From Entoloma clypeatum (Eukaryota; Basidiomycota; Agaricomycetes; Agaricales; Entolomataceae), in the NCBI GenBank assembly GCA_963565915.1, contig OY751495.1, positions 744,001 to 808,000 on the forward strand: DNA of 64,000 nucleotides, written 5' to 3'. The notes under the pieces were generated by a model. It did not search any database and was not told where the DNA came from. It saw only the letters and a list, made by a program, of their open reading frames with translations. Numbering within the stretch: position 1 is the first letter of the stretch; every line of letters starts with the position of its first letter. Shown one piece after another: positions 11,436 to 19,791 of this stretch. The translations under genes were made by a program, and so were the position numbers.

Positions 11436-12194
11436 CTAGAGTCTGCGGAGAAGGAGAGGGGTCGGGTTGTTGGGATGAAGGTGGGGTTCGGGATACAGGT
11501 AAGGGTTGAAAATAAGTCCCTGTTCTAGGTGTCTGTTCGATATCTGACTGCGCGGAGTCAAAAGCAAATTCGTCAGGGGACTCGTCGGCGGAATCGGTGG
11601 CAAAACGTTCGGGGTATTTCCTCTGTAGATCTCTAAGGAATCTCTGTTCCTGCGCGTCTGTCGGTTGTGAGAAGGGGTCAAGTCTCTCGTTTCGTGCCCA
11701 ACGACCGTACTCGGTCTGTTGTTCGGTGGTTGTGAAGTGGGCGTAGATCTGTTGCTTCGAGTACGACGTGATGATGCGGCTCTGGGACGTCTCGATGTGA
11801 GCGTCCTAATCAATCTTCTGATAACGGTTGTCTGGACACCGATAAACTCTCTGATCTCTGTGATCCGACCTGTCTGAGGTCCTTCTTGAACGCGAAAGCT
11901 TTCGAGTTCGTTCTGTCGGGCGTTGTAACGCGCGATCTGGTGTTGTTGAGCAAGATGGATGCTCTCTGCTATCTCGCCGTGGGGGCGATGCTCGTCGTTG
12001 TCTAGTTCTTCGTCAAGCACCTGCTGTAGGATGCGACGGATCTCCAATTCGATGTACTGCTGGATGAGTGTAAAATCGATACTGTCTCGAGGACTTAGCT
12101 CCTCCTGTTGGGCTTCTGGCGTGGCGAATGGGTTATTGGTGAAGTCTTCAAAGAAGCGCGACGTCTTAACACATCTGGTAGTTGCTCTCTTCAC
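11436..12194 (-). CDS. gypsy-1 ORF1 upstream of gag (element 1 copy)
   Basis: An open frame of 252 codons runs from near the primer site to a TAG two bases before the gag ATG. The first half is protein-like: an acidic helical region (IRRILQQVLDEELDND) followed by an Arg/Ser-rich basic stretch. The second half looks lower in complexity and overlaps the gag-frame extension. The frame has no ATG here; the ATG used by element 2 and copy B is ATC in this copy. I recognise no family. It may be a separate leader protein or part of a longer Gag. Confidence 0.5.
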   Translation of the reverse strand: MKRATTRCVKTSRFFEDFTNNPFATPEAQQEELSPRDSIDFTLIQQYIELEIRRILQQVLDEELDNDEHRPHGEIAESIHLAQQHQIARYNARQNELESFRVQEGPQTGRITEIREFIGVQTTVIRRLIRTLTSRRPRAASSRRTRSNRSTPTSQPPNNRPSTVVGHETRDLTPSHNRQTRRNRDSLEIYRGNTPNVLPPIPPTSPLTNLLLTPRSQISNRHLEQGLIFNPYLYPEPHLHPNNPTPLLLRRL

Positions 12195-12211
12195 TCTGGG
12201 CGAACCTAACG

Positions 12212-12222
12212 AGATTTAGCAA
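12212..12222 (-). promoter_or_regulatory. gypsy-1 self-priming primer site (element 1)
   Basis: Two bases inside the 5' LTR, the sense strand reads TTGCTAAATCT. Its exact complement AGATTTAGCAA lies in the LTR just downstream of the TATA box, so the transcript's 5' end could fold onto it. Confidence 0.75.
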
Positions 12223-12224
12223 CT

Positions 12225-12567
12225 TGTTATGCTTAACAAACCGTTCCAAGGTTCGGGCAGAGTATGCAGGAAAGTGGAAAGGCGAAGAGCAATGTGATTG
12301 CTAAATCTAAGGAATCTACTACAGTACAAGAGGTTTATATAGGTACTGACTATAGGCGGTAGCGGATGAGTCAGTACTGCGGAAGGCAGTGCGCATGAGT
12401 AAGGCAACTGCGGAAGGCTATGTACAATGAGTCATACATACTGCGGAGCTGAGTAAAGCTACTGTGGAATGATAGATGTTGCGACATAATGTATTCCTAA
12501 GAGGGCGCCAAGCCGGGCCGATAAGTAAAAGTGATGACGTCGTCCACATACCGTAGAGTCCGTAACA
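12225..12567 (-). repeat. 5' LTR of gypsy-1 element 1
   Basis: Length is 343 bp with the same termini as the 253-655 LTR but a distinct U3 segment. It resembles the LTR of copy A (35857) more closely than its own partner, which supports a hybrid origin. Confidence 0.85.
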
Positions 12568-12708
12568 CCTATTCCCTTTTACAATAATCCTGTTCCTACA
12601 TATCCGCCTTTCTCTATGTACCGTTATACTGCGGCGGGTCCTTCCAAACCCCGTACAGGTAAAGAGCATCAAGTCGATTCCCTGCGCATTTTCAACGCAT
12701 ATACCTCG
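12568..12708. other. spacer between gypsy-1 elements 1 and 2
   Basis: 141 bp with no reading frame or repeat that I can recognise. It matches neither element and is probably a remnant of the old target sequence. Confidence 0.5.
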
Positions 12709-13056
12709 TGTTATGCGTAACAAACCGTTCCAAGGTTCGGGCAGAGTATGCAGGAAGATGGAAAGGCGAAGAGCAATGTGATTGCTAAATCTAAGGAATC
12801 TAGCTACAGTACAAAGGGTTTATATAGGTACTGACTATAGGCGATAGCATATGAGTCAGTGCTGCGCAAGGCAGTGTATCTGAGTAAGATAACTGCGGAA
12901 GGCAGTGCGTCTGAGTCAGACGACTGCGGGAAGCGAGTCAGCGCGGGAGCGAAGTATACTAATGGAAGTAGAGTGTCATAGAATATAGGTAAGCGGGGCC
13001 CGATGAGTAAGAATGAAAAAGTAAGCGTATACGTCCGTAGTCGTTAGTCCGTAACA
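12709..13056 (-). repeat. 3' LTR of gypsy-1 element 2
   Basis: 348 bp, TGTTATGC to CCGTAACA. It carries a TATA box near 12818, the self-primer segment, and repeated GAGTCAG and ACTGCGG motifs upstream of the TATA box. Confidence 0.92.
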
Positions 13057-13090
13057 TGTTCCCCTCCTCAAGGTCTGTGTCCTCACAGAC
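13057..13090 (-). promoter_or_regulatory. polypurine tract and hairpin, element 2
   Basis: The minus strand reads GAGGAGGGGAACA beside the LTR. At 13073-13090 GTCTGTG and CACAGAC form a 7-bp stem around a 4-nt loop. Relative to element 1 both bases of the outer pair are exchanged, which keeps the pairing. Confidence 0.75.
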
Positions 13091-13093
13091 TAC

Positions 13094-13462
13094 CTACTCC
13101 CATCCATCGTTGCCATTTGGATCGGCCCAGGCAGGGTCAACTCGGTTACCCCAATCCTTTATCAGTTCATCGTTTACCGCCGTGGCAAACTCTAAACCTC
13201 GAACGGCGAGGCGAAGGCGTCGGTTCTCGACAGCAAGGGTGTTGGTGTAGTTTTTGAGGATGAGTTTCTCCTCAGCAGTGGGGGCGGTTGGCAAATCGGA
13301 AAGGGTATGAAGGCGGATATGCATCTGCCGGTGAAGGATGTTGGCGACGGAGGTTTCGAGCGCATGGATCTGGTCGCGCATGGAGAGCGCTTCGCCAATG
13401 AGGGTGGTGATGGTGGGGTTGATATCGGAAGCATTGTTTGAGGCGGCGGTGATGTGGGACAT
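13094..13462 (-). CDS. 3' accessory ORF of gypsy-1 (element 2)
   Basis: A 122-residue frame 117 bp downstream of the pol stop. It matches the element 1 and copy A versions through the central EALSMRDQIHALETS block, a QMHIRLH motif, the NYTNTL and ENRR segments and a final DW and GW, but differs at many other positions. Differences cluster at the N-terminus and in weakly constrained positions while length changes by only one residue, which suggests selection on the protein. It has no signal peptide or membrane span. No family recognised. Confidence 0.75.
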   Translation of the reverse strand: MSHITAASNNASDINPTITTLIGEALSMRDQIHALETSVANILHRQMHIRLHTLSDLPTAPTAEEKLILKNYTNTLAVENRRLRLAVRGLEFATAVNDELIKDWGNRVDPAWADPNGNDGWE

Positions 13463-13579
13463 GGCAGAAATGATGTTTGAAAAGTATAAGAAGAACGGCG
13501 TGTTGGGCGAGAAGAGTTGGAGCGGGGAACTCGATGTGACAGAAGTCTATGTGGAAAATGGCTCTCAAAGTTTGTTCTT

Positions 13580-16500
13580 TTATCGTGGACGCGATGGATT
13601 TTGCCGATGAAAGTATCGGATCAAGTCTTGAGCGTTCTGAACATTAGTCCGAGGTTCCCACGTGTTCTCTTCTGGGCCATACCCTTCCCATTGGACAAGG
13701 TACTGGATCTTTCCACGGAATTTCCGAGAGTCCAGGATCGTGGAGACATGGTATTCTTCTCGTCCTTCGACGATGATCGGATCAGGGGCTGGCTTCTTTT
13801 TCTGAATGGCATACTTCGGGGTTTCGTATGGCGATAACAGGGTTTCGTTGAACACAGGGTGGATCATTTTCCAGGTTTTGGGAAGGTCAAGACGGTATGC
13901 GCTAGCTCCTTTCTTCTCTAGGACTTTGAACGGTCCGTGTCGGAGGGCGTCAAGTTTCTTTGAGGGACGATCAGTCCTGATGTTAGTCCCTTCCAGCCAC
14001 ACCTTGTTTCCGATGCGGTAATTCCGCGACGGGCTTCGTCGTGTGTCAACTGTCTTCTTCATCTGATCCTGTGCCTGTTTCAGTGCTGCGTTGGCTTCTT
14101 CTCGTGCCTTTTTGAGTTTTTTCAAGAAGTCGTTTGCTGCCGGATTGGTGTCTTCCAACACAAGTTCTCCCTTCCAAGGATGCAGACCGTAGTTGAGATA
14201 GAATGGTGTGTACTTTGTCGTTTGATGTTCTTTGTCATTGTACTGGAATTCTGCGATTGCGATCCATTCCGCCCAATCATCTTGTAGATGGTTGACAAAG
14301 TTTCGTAAGAACACCTCGGTTTCCTGATGCGATCGTTCGGCCTGTCCATCAGTCTGTGGATGGTACGCAGTGGACAGATTTCTTTTGATCCCTAACATGC
14401 GGCAAAGTATCTCCATAAACTTCGCAGCGAACTGCGGTCCCCTATCGCTGATGATCTTCTTGGGAATTCCATGAAGTTTCCATATCTTGTCCCGATAGAT
14501 CTTGGCTAATCCTTCAGCCGATAGTTCCACGGTTGTCGGGATGAGATGAAGCATCTTTGAATGTCTGTCCGTGATGACCAGAATTGCGTTCTTCCCATTA
14601 GATTCTGGTATCGGTCCCACAACGTCAATCCCTATGTCTTCCCATGGTTGACTTGGCGCGGTGTTAGGGTGCAGAGGGGCGTGTCTCCTTTGGCGGCTGA
14701 TCTTGTTGCGTTGACAGGTGTCGCAACCTTTCACATACTTCTTTACGTCATGTAGGATGGTGGGCCACCAGTAGGTGCGAGTGAGAAGTTCATGTGTTCG
14801 ATACTGTCCTGGATGTCCTGCCACTGGTGCGTCGTGCGCTTCAAACATCAGTTCTTGGCGCAATTGTGGGTCTGGTGGAACATAGACTCGTTCTCCTGCG
14901 TAGGTGATGCCATTTTCCTGCTGGTACCAGTGAGGATTCTTCTTCAGACCCTGGGCTACTTCTGTCTCCATGCGATTCGAGGCCTTGATGCGTGCGATCC
15001 ATGGGTTTTCAATGGTTGTGATGTTTCCGATTTTGATGGAATCAGATGTTTCACCCCCTTCAAAGAATTGTTCCTCCGTGAACATCTCCATTTGTATCAC
15101 ATCTTCTGATTCCAATCGTTTCAAAAATAGCCCTTCCTTGAGCATTTGGTCGCTGTCCTGCGGCTCGAGTTCCGTCTCATACCAGGGTAAACGTGACAGG
15201 ATGTCTGCTTTCGTGTTTGTCTTCCCAGGTACATGTCGCAATTCGAAGTCATAGTCTTGTAACTTCATCTTCCAGCGCCTCTGTCGTTGGTTTAGGTCCT
15301 GAGGACGCCGGAAATACTCCAGGTTTTTGTGATCGGTTAAGATCTCGAAACGTTCCTTGGCTTCAAGTAGATAATGTCGCCAGTCCTTCAGTGCTTCCAT
15401 GACTGCCAAGAGTTCCTTGTCATAGATCTCGTAATTCTGTTTGGCCGCGGACATGGTCCGCGACAAGAACGCGATAGGATGCCACTTGTCGTCTTGTTTC
15501 TGTGAGAGTACCGCTCCAATCGCATAACCCGATGCATCAGTTTCAACTCTGAACTGTCCGTCCAGTTTGGGCAATGCCAAGACTGGTGCTGTCGTGATTG
15601 CCCGTATGAGACCTTCAAATGCTTCTTGCGCCGCTGGTCCCCATGTGAATGCTGTATTTCCCGTAAGTGTCGTGAGTGGTTTTGCGATATTTGAGTATCC
15701 TTCAATGAAGCGTCGATAAAAGTTGGCAAATCCCAGGAACCTCTGGACTTCCTTTTTTGATGTGGGTACTCGCCAGTTTTGGATTGTGTCCACCTTTTCA
15801 GTTTCCATCTCAACACGTCCTTCTCCAACGACATATCCCAATATGGGGCATTTCGTTACTTCCCAAAGACACTTCTTCTCCTTTAGGAACAAGTCATTGT
15901 CCGACAGGATCTGCAAGATCTCTTCGGTATTCCGGGCGAGTTCTTCCTTGGTTTTACCAATAACCACTATGTCATCCATGTAAATCACACAGATGCGCCG
16001 ACGGATCTGATCCCTGAATAGGCTGGCCATCATCCGAGAGAACGTTCCCGGGGAATTGCAGAGACCGAAAAACATGACCAATGGTTCAAACAATCCTCGG
16101 CTGGTCAGGAAGGCGGCTTTCCATTCGTCACCCTTTTTGATCCGCACATTATTGTATCCCCACATGATGTCCATTTTGTTGAAGTAGACCGCGTCCTTCA
16201 ATACATCCAAGAGGTCGTTGATGCGTGGGAGTGGGAATTTGTCCTTAACCGTGAATTTGTTAACCGTGCGATAGTCCTGTACCAATCGTTTGGAACCGTC
16301 TTTCTTGTTAATGAAGAAGCAGGGTGATGCATAAGGGGATTTGGACGGTCGGATCTTTCCGGTTGCCAGGCCTTCATCGATGAATTCGTCCAGTTCTTCT
16401 TGCTCCTTTTGGGTCATAGGGTACGTGTTTCCCCCTAGCTCCTTTGGTGCGTCCGGTGTAAGTTCGATGCCGTGGTCCCATTCCCTTTCCTTTGGGATCT

Positions 16501-17188
16501 TGTCAAAGTTTTCTTTTTCGGGGGGGTGGGCAAAATGTTCAACGTATGAGGGTCGTTTGGTTGTGGGAGGTGGTGTGGGGGTGGCTGCTTCCAATATGGG
16601 GTCTCCGGGCTTCCATTTCTGATCCGATTTCTTGGGTGCGTCCTTGTCTCGTACTTCCACCATGCGAACCCGATGTTTGCGACCATTAAGGTTAACCCTG
16701 AAATCCGAGTGTTTGGTTTGACACGTTGATGGGCATCGGTTGAATGTTACGGCGCCGGTCGTCCAATTGATTGTAGGGTTGTGGTGCACCAACCAGTCAT
16801 GTCCCAAAAGCATATCTGTTCTCCCAATGTCCAATACCATTGCTTCCATGGTTTCCTGGTGTGTTCCTAAGTCCAGCTTGACTTCAGCAAGTTTTTCTGC
16901 TTTCTGTTGTTGGTTCGGTGATCCATCCGCATTTAGGATTGATATGGGCTTTATTCCACGTGTGGGAAGGTTCTGTTCACGTACTATTCTGGGATGGATA
17001 CATGTGCGTTCACATCCGCTATCAACCTCAGGTCGAATGGCCTTTGGTCCTCGTCGTGTTTTGATCTGAGCTTGCAGCTTGATTTCTTGTCGTTTCGGAG
17101 GTTTATCTCCCTTGACAATCTTAGTTGACGCAACGGCTCGCTTTGCAGGGATAACATAAGTTATATTGTCTGTAACTGCACCAGGCAA
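13580..17188 (-). CDS. pol: gypsy-1 pol polyprotein, intact (element 2)
   Basis: About 1200 residues. Protease D56-S57-G58; reverse transcriptase with YMDD at residues 403-406; RNase H with TDASGYAIGA and TDHKNLEYF; integrase with the HHCC finger (HDAPVAGHPG, CDTCQRNK), D,D,E residues in DIGIDVVGP, SDRGPQF and TDGQAERSH; a GPF-type segment and a C-terminal chromodomain (YLVQWEGYGPEENTWEP). The frame is offset by -1 from gag and is already open before the gag stop at 17230. This copy has no ATG at the start: the listed first codon is TTG, and the position that is ATG in copy B reads GCA here. It is therefore probably made as a Gag-Pol fusion by frameshifting. No standard slippery heptamer was seen. 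Confidence 0.92.
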   Translation of the reverse strand: MPGAVTDNITYVIPAKRAVASTKIVKGDKPPKRQEIKLQAQIKTRRGPKAIRPEVDSGCERTCIHPRIVREQNLPTRGIKPISILNADGSPNQQQKAEKLAEVKLDLGTHQETMEAMVLDIGRTDMLLGHDWLVHHNPTINWTTGAVTFNRCPSTCQTKHSDFRVNLNGRKHRVRMVEVRDKDAPKKSDQKWKPGDPILEAATPTPPPTTKRPSYVEHFAHPPEKENFDKIPKEREWDHGIELTPDAPKELGGNTYPMTQKEQEELDEFIDEGLATGKIRPSKSPYASPCFFINKKDGSKRLVQDYRTVNKFTVKDKFPLPRINDLLDVLKDAVYFNKMDIMWGYNNVRIKKGDEWKAAFLTSRGLFEPLVMFFGLCNSPGTFSRMMASLFRDQIRRRICVIYMDDIVVIGKTKEELARNTEEILQILSDNDLFLKEKKCLWEVTKCPILGYVVGEGRVEMETEKVDTIQNWRVPTSKKEVQRFLGFANFYRRFIEGYSNIAKPLTTLTGNTAFTWGPAAQEAFEGLIRAITTAPVLALPKLDGQFRVETDASGYAIGAVLSQKQDDKWHPIAFLSRTMSAAKQNYEIYDKELLAVMEALKDWRHYLLEAKERFEILTDHKNLEYFRRPQDLNQRQRRWKMKLQDYDFELRHVPGKTNTKADILSRLPWYETELEPQDSDQMLKEGLFLKRLESEDVIQMEMFTEEQFFEGGETSDSIKIGNITTIENPWIARIKASNRMETEVAQGLKKNPHWYQQENGITYAGERVYVPPDPQLRQELMFEAHDAPVAGHPGQYRTHELLTRTYWWPTILHDVKKYVKGCDTCQRNKISRQRRHAPLHPNTAPSQPWEDIGIDVVGPIPESNGKNAILVITDRHSKMLHLIPTTVELSAEGLAKIYRDKIWKLHGIPKKIISDRGPQFAAKFMEILCRMLGIKRNLSTAYHPQTDGQAERSHQETEVFLRNFVNHLQDDWAEWIAIAEFQYNDKEHQTTKYTPFYLNYGLHPWKGELVLEDTNPAANDFLKKLKKAREEANAALKQAQDQMKKTVDTRRSPSRNYRIGNKVWLEGTNIRTDRPSKKLDALRHGPFKVLEKKGASAYRLDLPKTWKMIHPVFNETLLSPYETPKYAIQKKKPAPDPIIVEGREEYHVSTILDSRKFRGKIQYLVQWEGYGPEENTWEPRTNVQNAQDLIRYFHRQNPSRPR

Positions 17189-17229
17189 GCGAGTTCGTTT
17201 AATGGATAAGGGTCGCGACTTAGCGTCGT

Positions 17230-18096
17230 TTAATCGGACCCTTCGGGAAAATCCTTCTCGTCGGCTTCTAAGATTGTGGTTTCATCATTCTCAGCATCTT
17301 CCTCAGACACCTTCCTAACCCTTCCGGAGTTCTTCTTCGGCTTGCGGCAGTTGCGCGCAATATGGCCTTCTTGGTCGCAGTTGAAACACTTGCGACCATC
17401 TTTCTTCTTTGGGGCTTTGCAGTCTTTGGCAAGGTGACCAAAGCGCTGACAGTTGTAGCAACGGGCTACTCCTGCTTTGTCGATCTCCATGGCTTTGCCT
17501 TGACCGCCATAAGTGGTGCCCGATCCGGTGCGTGTGTCGCCACCCCCTCGGATGACTAATGCATGTCCCTCCATCTGTCGTCCCTTGTTTCGGATCTCCT
17601 TTGCGTAATCGGTGTACGTCTTGCCATCGCTAGCCACTTGTTCAGAAATTCTGCGGTTGACGTTCTTTTCCAGGATGTATTTCCCGGTTTCTTTGCCAAG
17701 GTTTGACAGCTTCAGGAGCTCTTTGAATTCGTCCAAGAATTCGTCAATGGTGCGTTTCTCCTGTTTCAGGACTTCGAGTCTCGCCTTGGCCGCTGCTGAT
17801 TTGTTGGCAATAGAGAATCGCGTAGCGATGTCGTCTGAGAACCCTAACCAGGTGATGTTCTCGCCATCGGTGGCAAGATCGTCTAACTTGTTGCTGGCCC
17901 AGTGTTTACCGGACCCTTCCATCATGCGGGATAACACCGCCAGGATCTTCTGATCGTCGGACAGGCCCTTCTGGAACCTGATGTATAGTTTGGTGGCTTT
18001 CCACCACTTGTCAAAGGTGTGTCTGTCCTTGAACATCCCAGGATCCTTGATGATCTTGGATGTATCCATCGTTTGTACTGCCGGAGCTTCTGCCAT
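17230..18096 (-). CDS. gag: gypsy-1 gag, intact (element 2)
   Basis: 288 residues from an ATG with a purine at -3 and G at +4. The N-terminal two thirds is a retrotransposon Gag domain, including the stretch HTFDKWWKATKLYIRFQK. Two CCHC knuckles follow (CYNCQRFGHLAKDC, CFNCDQEGHIARNC), which would bind the element RNA, and the tail is acidic. The start lies two bases after the ORF1 stop, so translation may depend on reinitiation after ORF1 or on leaky scanning. Confidence 0.93.
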   Translation of the reverse strand: MAEAPAVQTMDTSKIIKDPGMFKDRHTFDKWWKATKLYIRFQKGLSDDQKILAVLSRMMEGSGKHWASNKLDDLATDGENITWLGFSDDIATRFSIANKSAAAKARLEVLKQEKRTIDEFLDEFKELLKLSNLGKETGKYILEKNVNRRISEQVASDGKTYTDYAKEIRNKGRQMEGHALVIRGGGDTRTGSGTTYGGQGKAMEIDKAGVARCYNCQRFGHLAKDCKAPKKKDGRKCFNCDQEGHIARNCRKPKKNSGRVRKVSEEDAENDETTILEADEKDFPEGSD

Positions 18097-18098
18097 GT

Positions 18099-18728
18099 CT
18101 AGAGTCTGCGGAGAAGGAGAGGTGTCGGATTGTTGGGATGAAGATGGGGTTCGGGATACAGGTAGGGGTTGAAAATTGGTCCCTGTTCTAGGTGTCTGTT
18201 CGATATCTGACTGCGCGGAGTCAAAAGCAAATTCGTCAGGGGACTCGTCGGCGGAATCGGTGGCAAAACGTTCGGGGTATTTCCTCTGTAGATCTCTAAG
18301 GAATCTCTGTTCCTGCGCGTCTGTCGGTTATGAGAAGGGGTCAAGTCTCTCGTTTCGTGCCCAACGACCGTACTCGGTCTGTTGTTCGGTGGTTGTGAAG
18401 TGGGCGTAGATCTGTTGCTTCGAGTACGACGTGATGATGCGGCTCTGGGACGTCTCGATGTGGGCGTCCTAATCAATCTTCTGATAACGGTTGTCTGGAC
18501 ACCGATAAACTCTCTGATCTCTGTGATCCGACCTGTCTGAGGTCCTTCTTGAATGCGAAAGCTTTCGAGTTCGTTCTGTCGGGCGTTGTAACGCGCGATC
18601 TGGTGTTGTCGAGCAAGATGGATGCTCTCTGCTATCTCGCCGTGGGGGCGATGCTCGTCGTTGTCTAGTTCTTCGTCAAGCACCTGCTGTAGGATGCGAC
18701 GGATCTCCGATTTGATGTACTGCTGCAT
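18099..18728 (-). CDS. gypsy-1 ORF1 upstream of gag (element 2)
   Basis: The frame is open from about 18857, but the first ATG is at 18728, giving 209 residues. By inspection this is also the first ATG downstream of the putative transcript start. The N-terminal half is acidic and helical, followed by an Arg/Ser-rich basic region. The stop TAG is separated from the gag ATG by two bases. No family recognised. An alternative is that this region encodes the N-terminus of a longer Gag in another frame. Confidence 0.5.
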   Translation of the reverse strand: MQQYIKSEIRRILQQVLDEELDNDEHRPHGEIAESIHLARQHQIARYNARQNELESFRIQEGPQTGRITEIREFIGVQTTVIRRLIRTPTSRRPRAASSRRTRSNRSTPTSQPPNNRPSTVVGHETRDLTPSHNRQTRRNRDSLEIYRGNTPNVLPPIPPTSPLTNLLLTPRSQISNRHLEQGPIFNPYLYPEPHLHPNNPTPLLLRRL

Positions 18729-18874
18729 GAGTGTAAAATCGATACTGTCTCGAGGACTTAGCTCCTCCTGTTGGGCTTCTGGCATGGCGAATGGGTTATT
18801 GGTGAAGTCTTCAAAGAAGCGCGACGTCTTAACATGTCTGGTAGTTGCTCTCTTCACTCTGGGCGAACCTAATG

Positions 18875-18885
18875 AGATTTAGCAA
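18875..18885 (-). promoter_or_regulatory. gypsy-1 self-priming primer site (element 2)
   Basis: The sense strand reads TTGCTAAATCT two bases after the 5' LTR. The exact 11-nt complement is in the LTR at 18961-18971, about 30 bp downstream of the TATA box at 18998-19003 on the minus strand. Confidence 0.8.
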
Positions 18886-18887
18886 CT

Positions 18888-19235
18888 TGTTATGCGTAAC
18901 AAACTGTTCCAAGGTTCGGGCAGAGTATGCAGGAAGATGGAAAGGCGAAGAGCAATGTGATTGCTAAATCTAAGGAATCTAGCTACAGTACAAAGGGTTT
19001 ATATAGGTACTGACTATAGGCGATAGCATATGAGTCAGTGCTGCGCAAGGCAGTGTATCTGAGTAAGATAACTGCGGAAGGCAGTGCGTCTGAGTCAGAC
19101 GGCTGCGGAAAGCGAGTCAACGCGGGAGCGAAGTATACTAATGGAAGTAGAGTGTCATAGAATATAGGTAAGCAGGGCCCGATGAGTAAGAATGAAAAAG
19201 TAAGCGTATACGTCCGTAGTCGTTAGTCCGTAACA
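18888..19235 (-). repeat. 5' LTR of gypsy-1 element 2
   Basis: 348 bp, five mismatches to the 3' LTR. The TATA box (minus strand) is at 18998-19003. The presumed transcript start is near 18971, at the self-primer segment. Confidence 0.92.
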
Positions 19236-19791
19236 CCCACTGCCCAATAGTATATATATGAATAACCAATATAAATAGCATGCACACCAAAGTATACTGC
19301 GGCAACGCAACATAGTACCATGATGAATTTTAGATAGCGAGGCAGATGAGGTCCTCCCGCCCTCCTCAACAACCAACGACTCCATGATTTGCGCTGGTAA
19401 CAACCCCCTGCCGTGGCCCCCACTCCTGCCCCGCCCTCGCCCCTGCCAGTCACGGGCAGCCCCTCCATCTGTGGGAGATTTGGTAGCGCTGGGTATCCAT
19501 CCACCGAACGCGACGCCGCCACCCTCCAAGCAATGCTCCAGGACTGTTGGAGCTCCGTGCCTAGTGGGTTGTGGCTTCAAGGACATGGTCGTGGTCTAGA
19601 TCCGATGAGCACGCTGCTCGCTATCGCAAGAATGATTGACAAGACGTTGAACGGCTCCCAATCTTGGAGTGTGCCACTACTGAAGTTGCGTGTCAATTCA
19701 ACAAAGTCCTCAAGCACATGCCATCATGTGATAGTGTCCAAAGTCGCGATGACTTGCCCTTGCATCTTTCTATTCTCTCCTCTACTACGCC
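19236..19791. other. intergenic, no assigned gene
   Basis: This holds an AT-rich TATATATA stretch near 19252 and a GC-rich segment with an open frame (19413-19844) that I cannot relate to a protein. It may contain the promoter of the downstream RTC4-like gene. Confidence 0.4.

Larger units (their letters stand above)
253..12567 (-). mobile_element. gypsy-1 element 1 (chromodomain Ty3/gypsy), split by copia-1
   Basis: An LTR at each end begins TGTTA and ends TAACA. Read on the minus strand the order is LTR, primer site, ORF1, gag, pol, 3' ORF, hairpin, polypurine tract, LTR. A copia-1 element sits inside gag. The flanking five bases (ACCTC left, CCTAT right) do not match and the two LTRs differ in length (403 and 343 bp), so this copy is probably a product of recombination between elements rather than a simple insertion. 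Pol carries a frameshift and a chromodomain deletion, so the copy is defective. Confidence 0.9.
12709..19235 (-). mobile_element. gypsy-1 element 2, all reading frames open
   Basis: A 6.5-kb chromodomain gypsy element with 348-bp LTRs that differ at five positions. ORF1, gag, pol and the 3' ORF are all uninterrupted, and the primer site, hairpin and polypurine tract are present, so this is the best candidate for an autonomous copy. Flanking five bases (CCTCG and CCCAC) do not match, so a clean target duplication is lacking. Confidence 0.92.

Noticed and set aside
17230..17300. canonical -1 slippery heptamer at the gag-pol overlap
   Set aside because: TTTTCCC near the gag end is in frame but does not meet the X XXY YYZ pattern.
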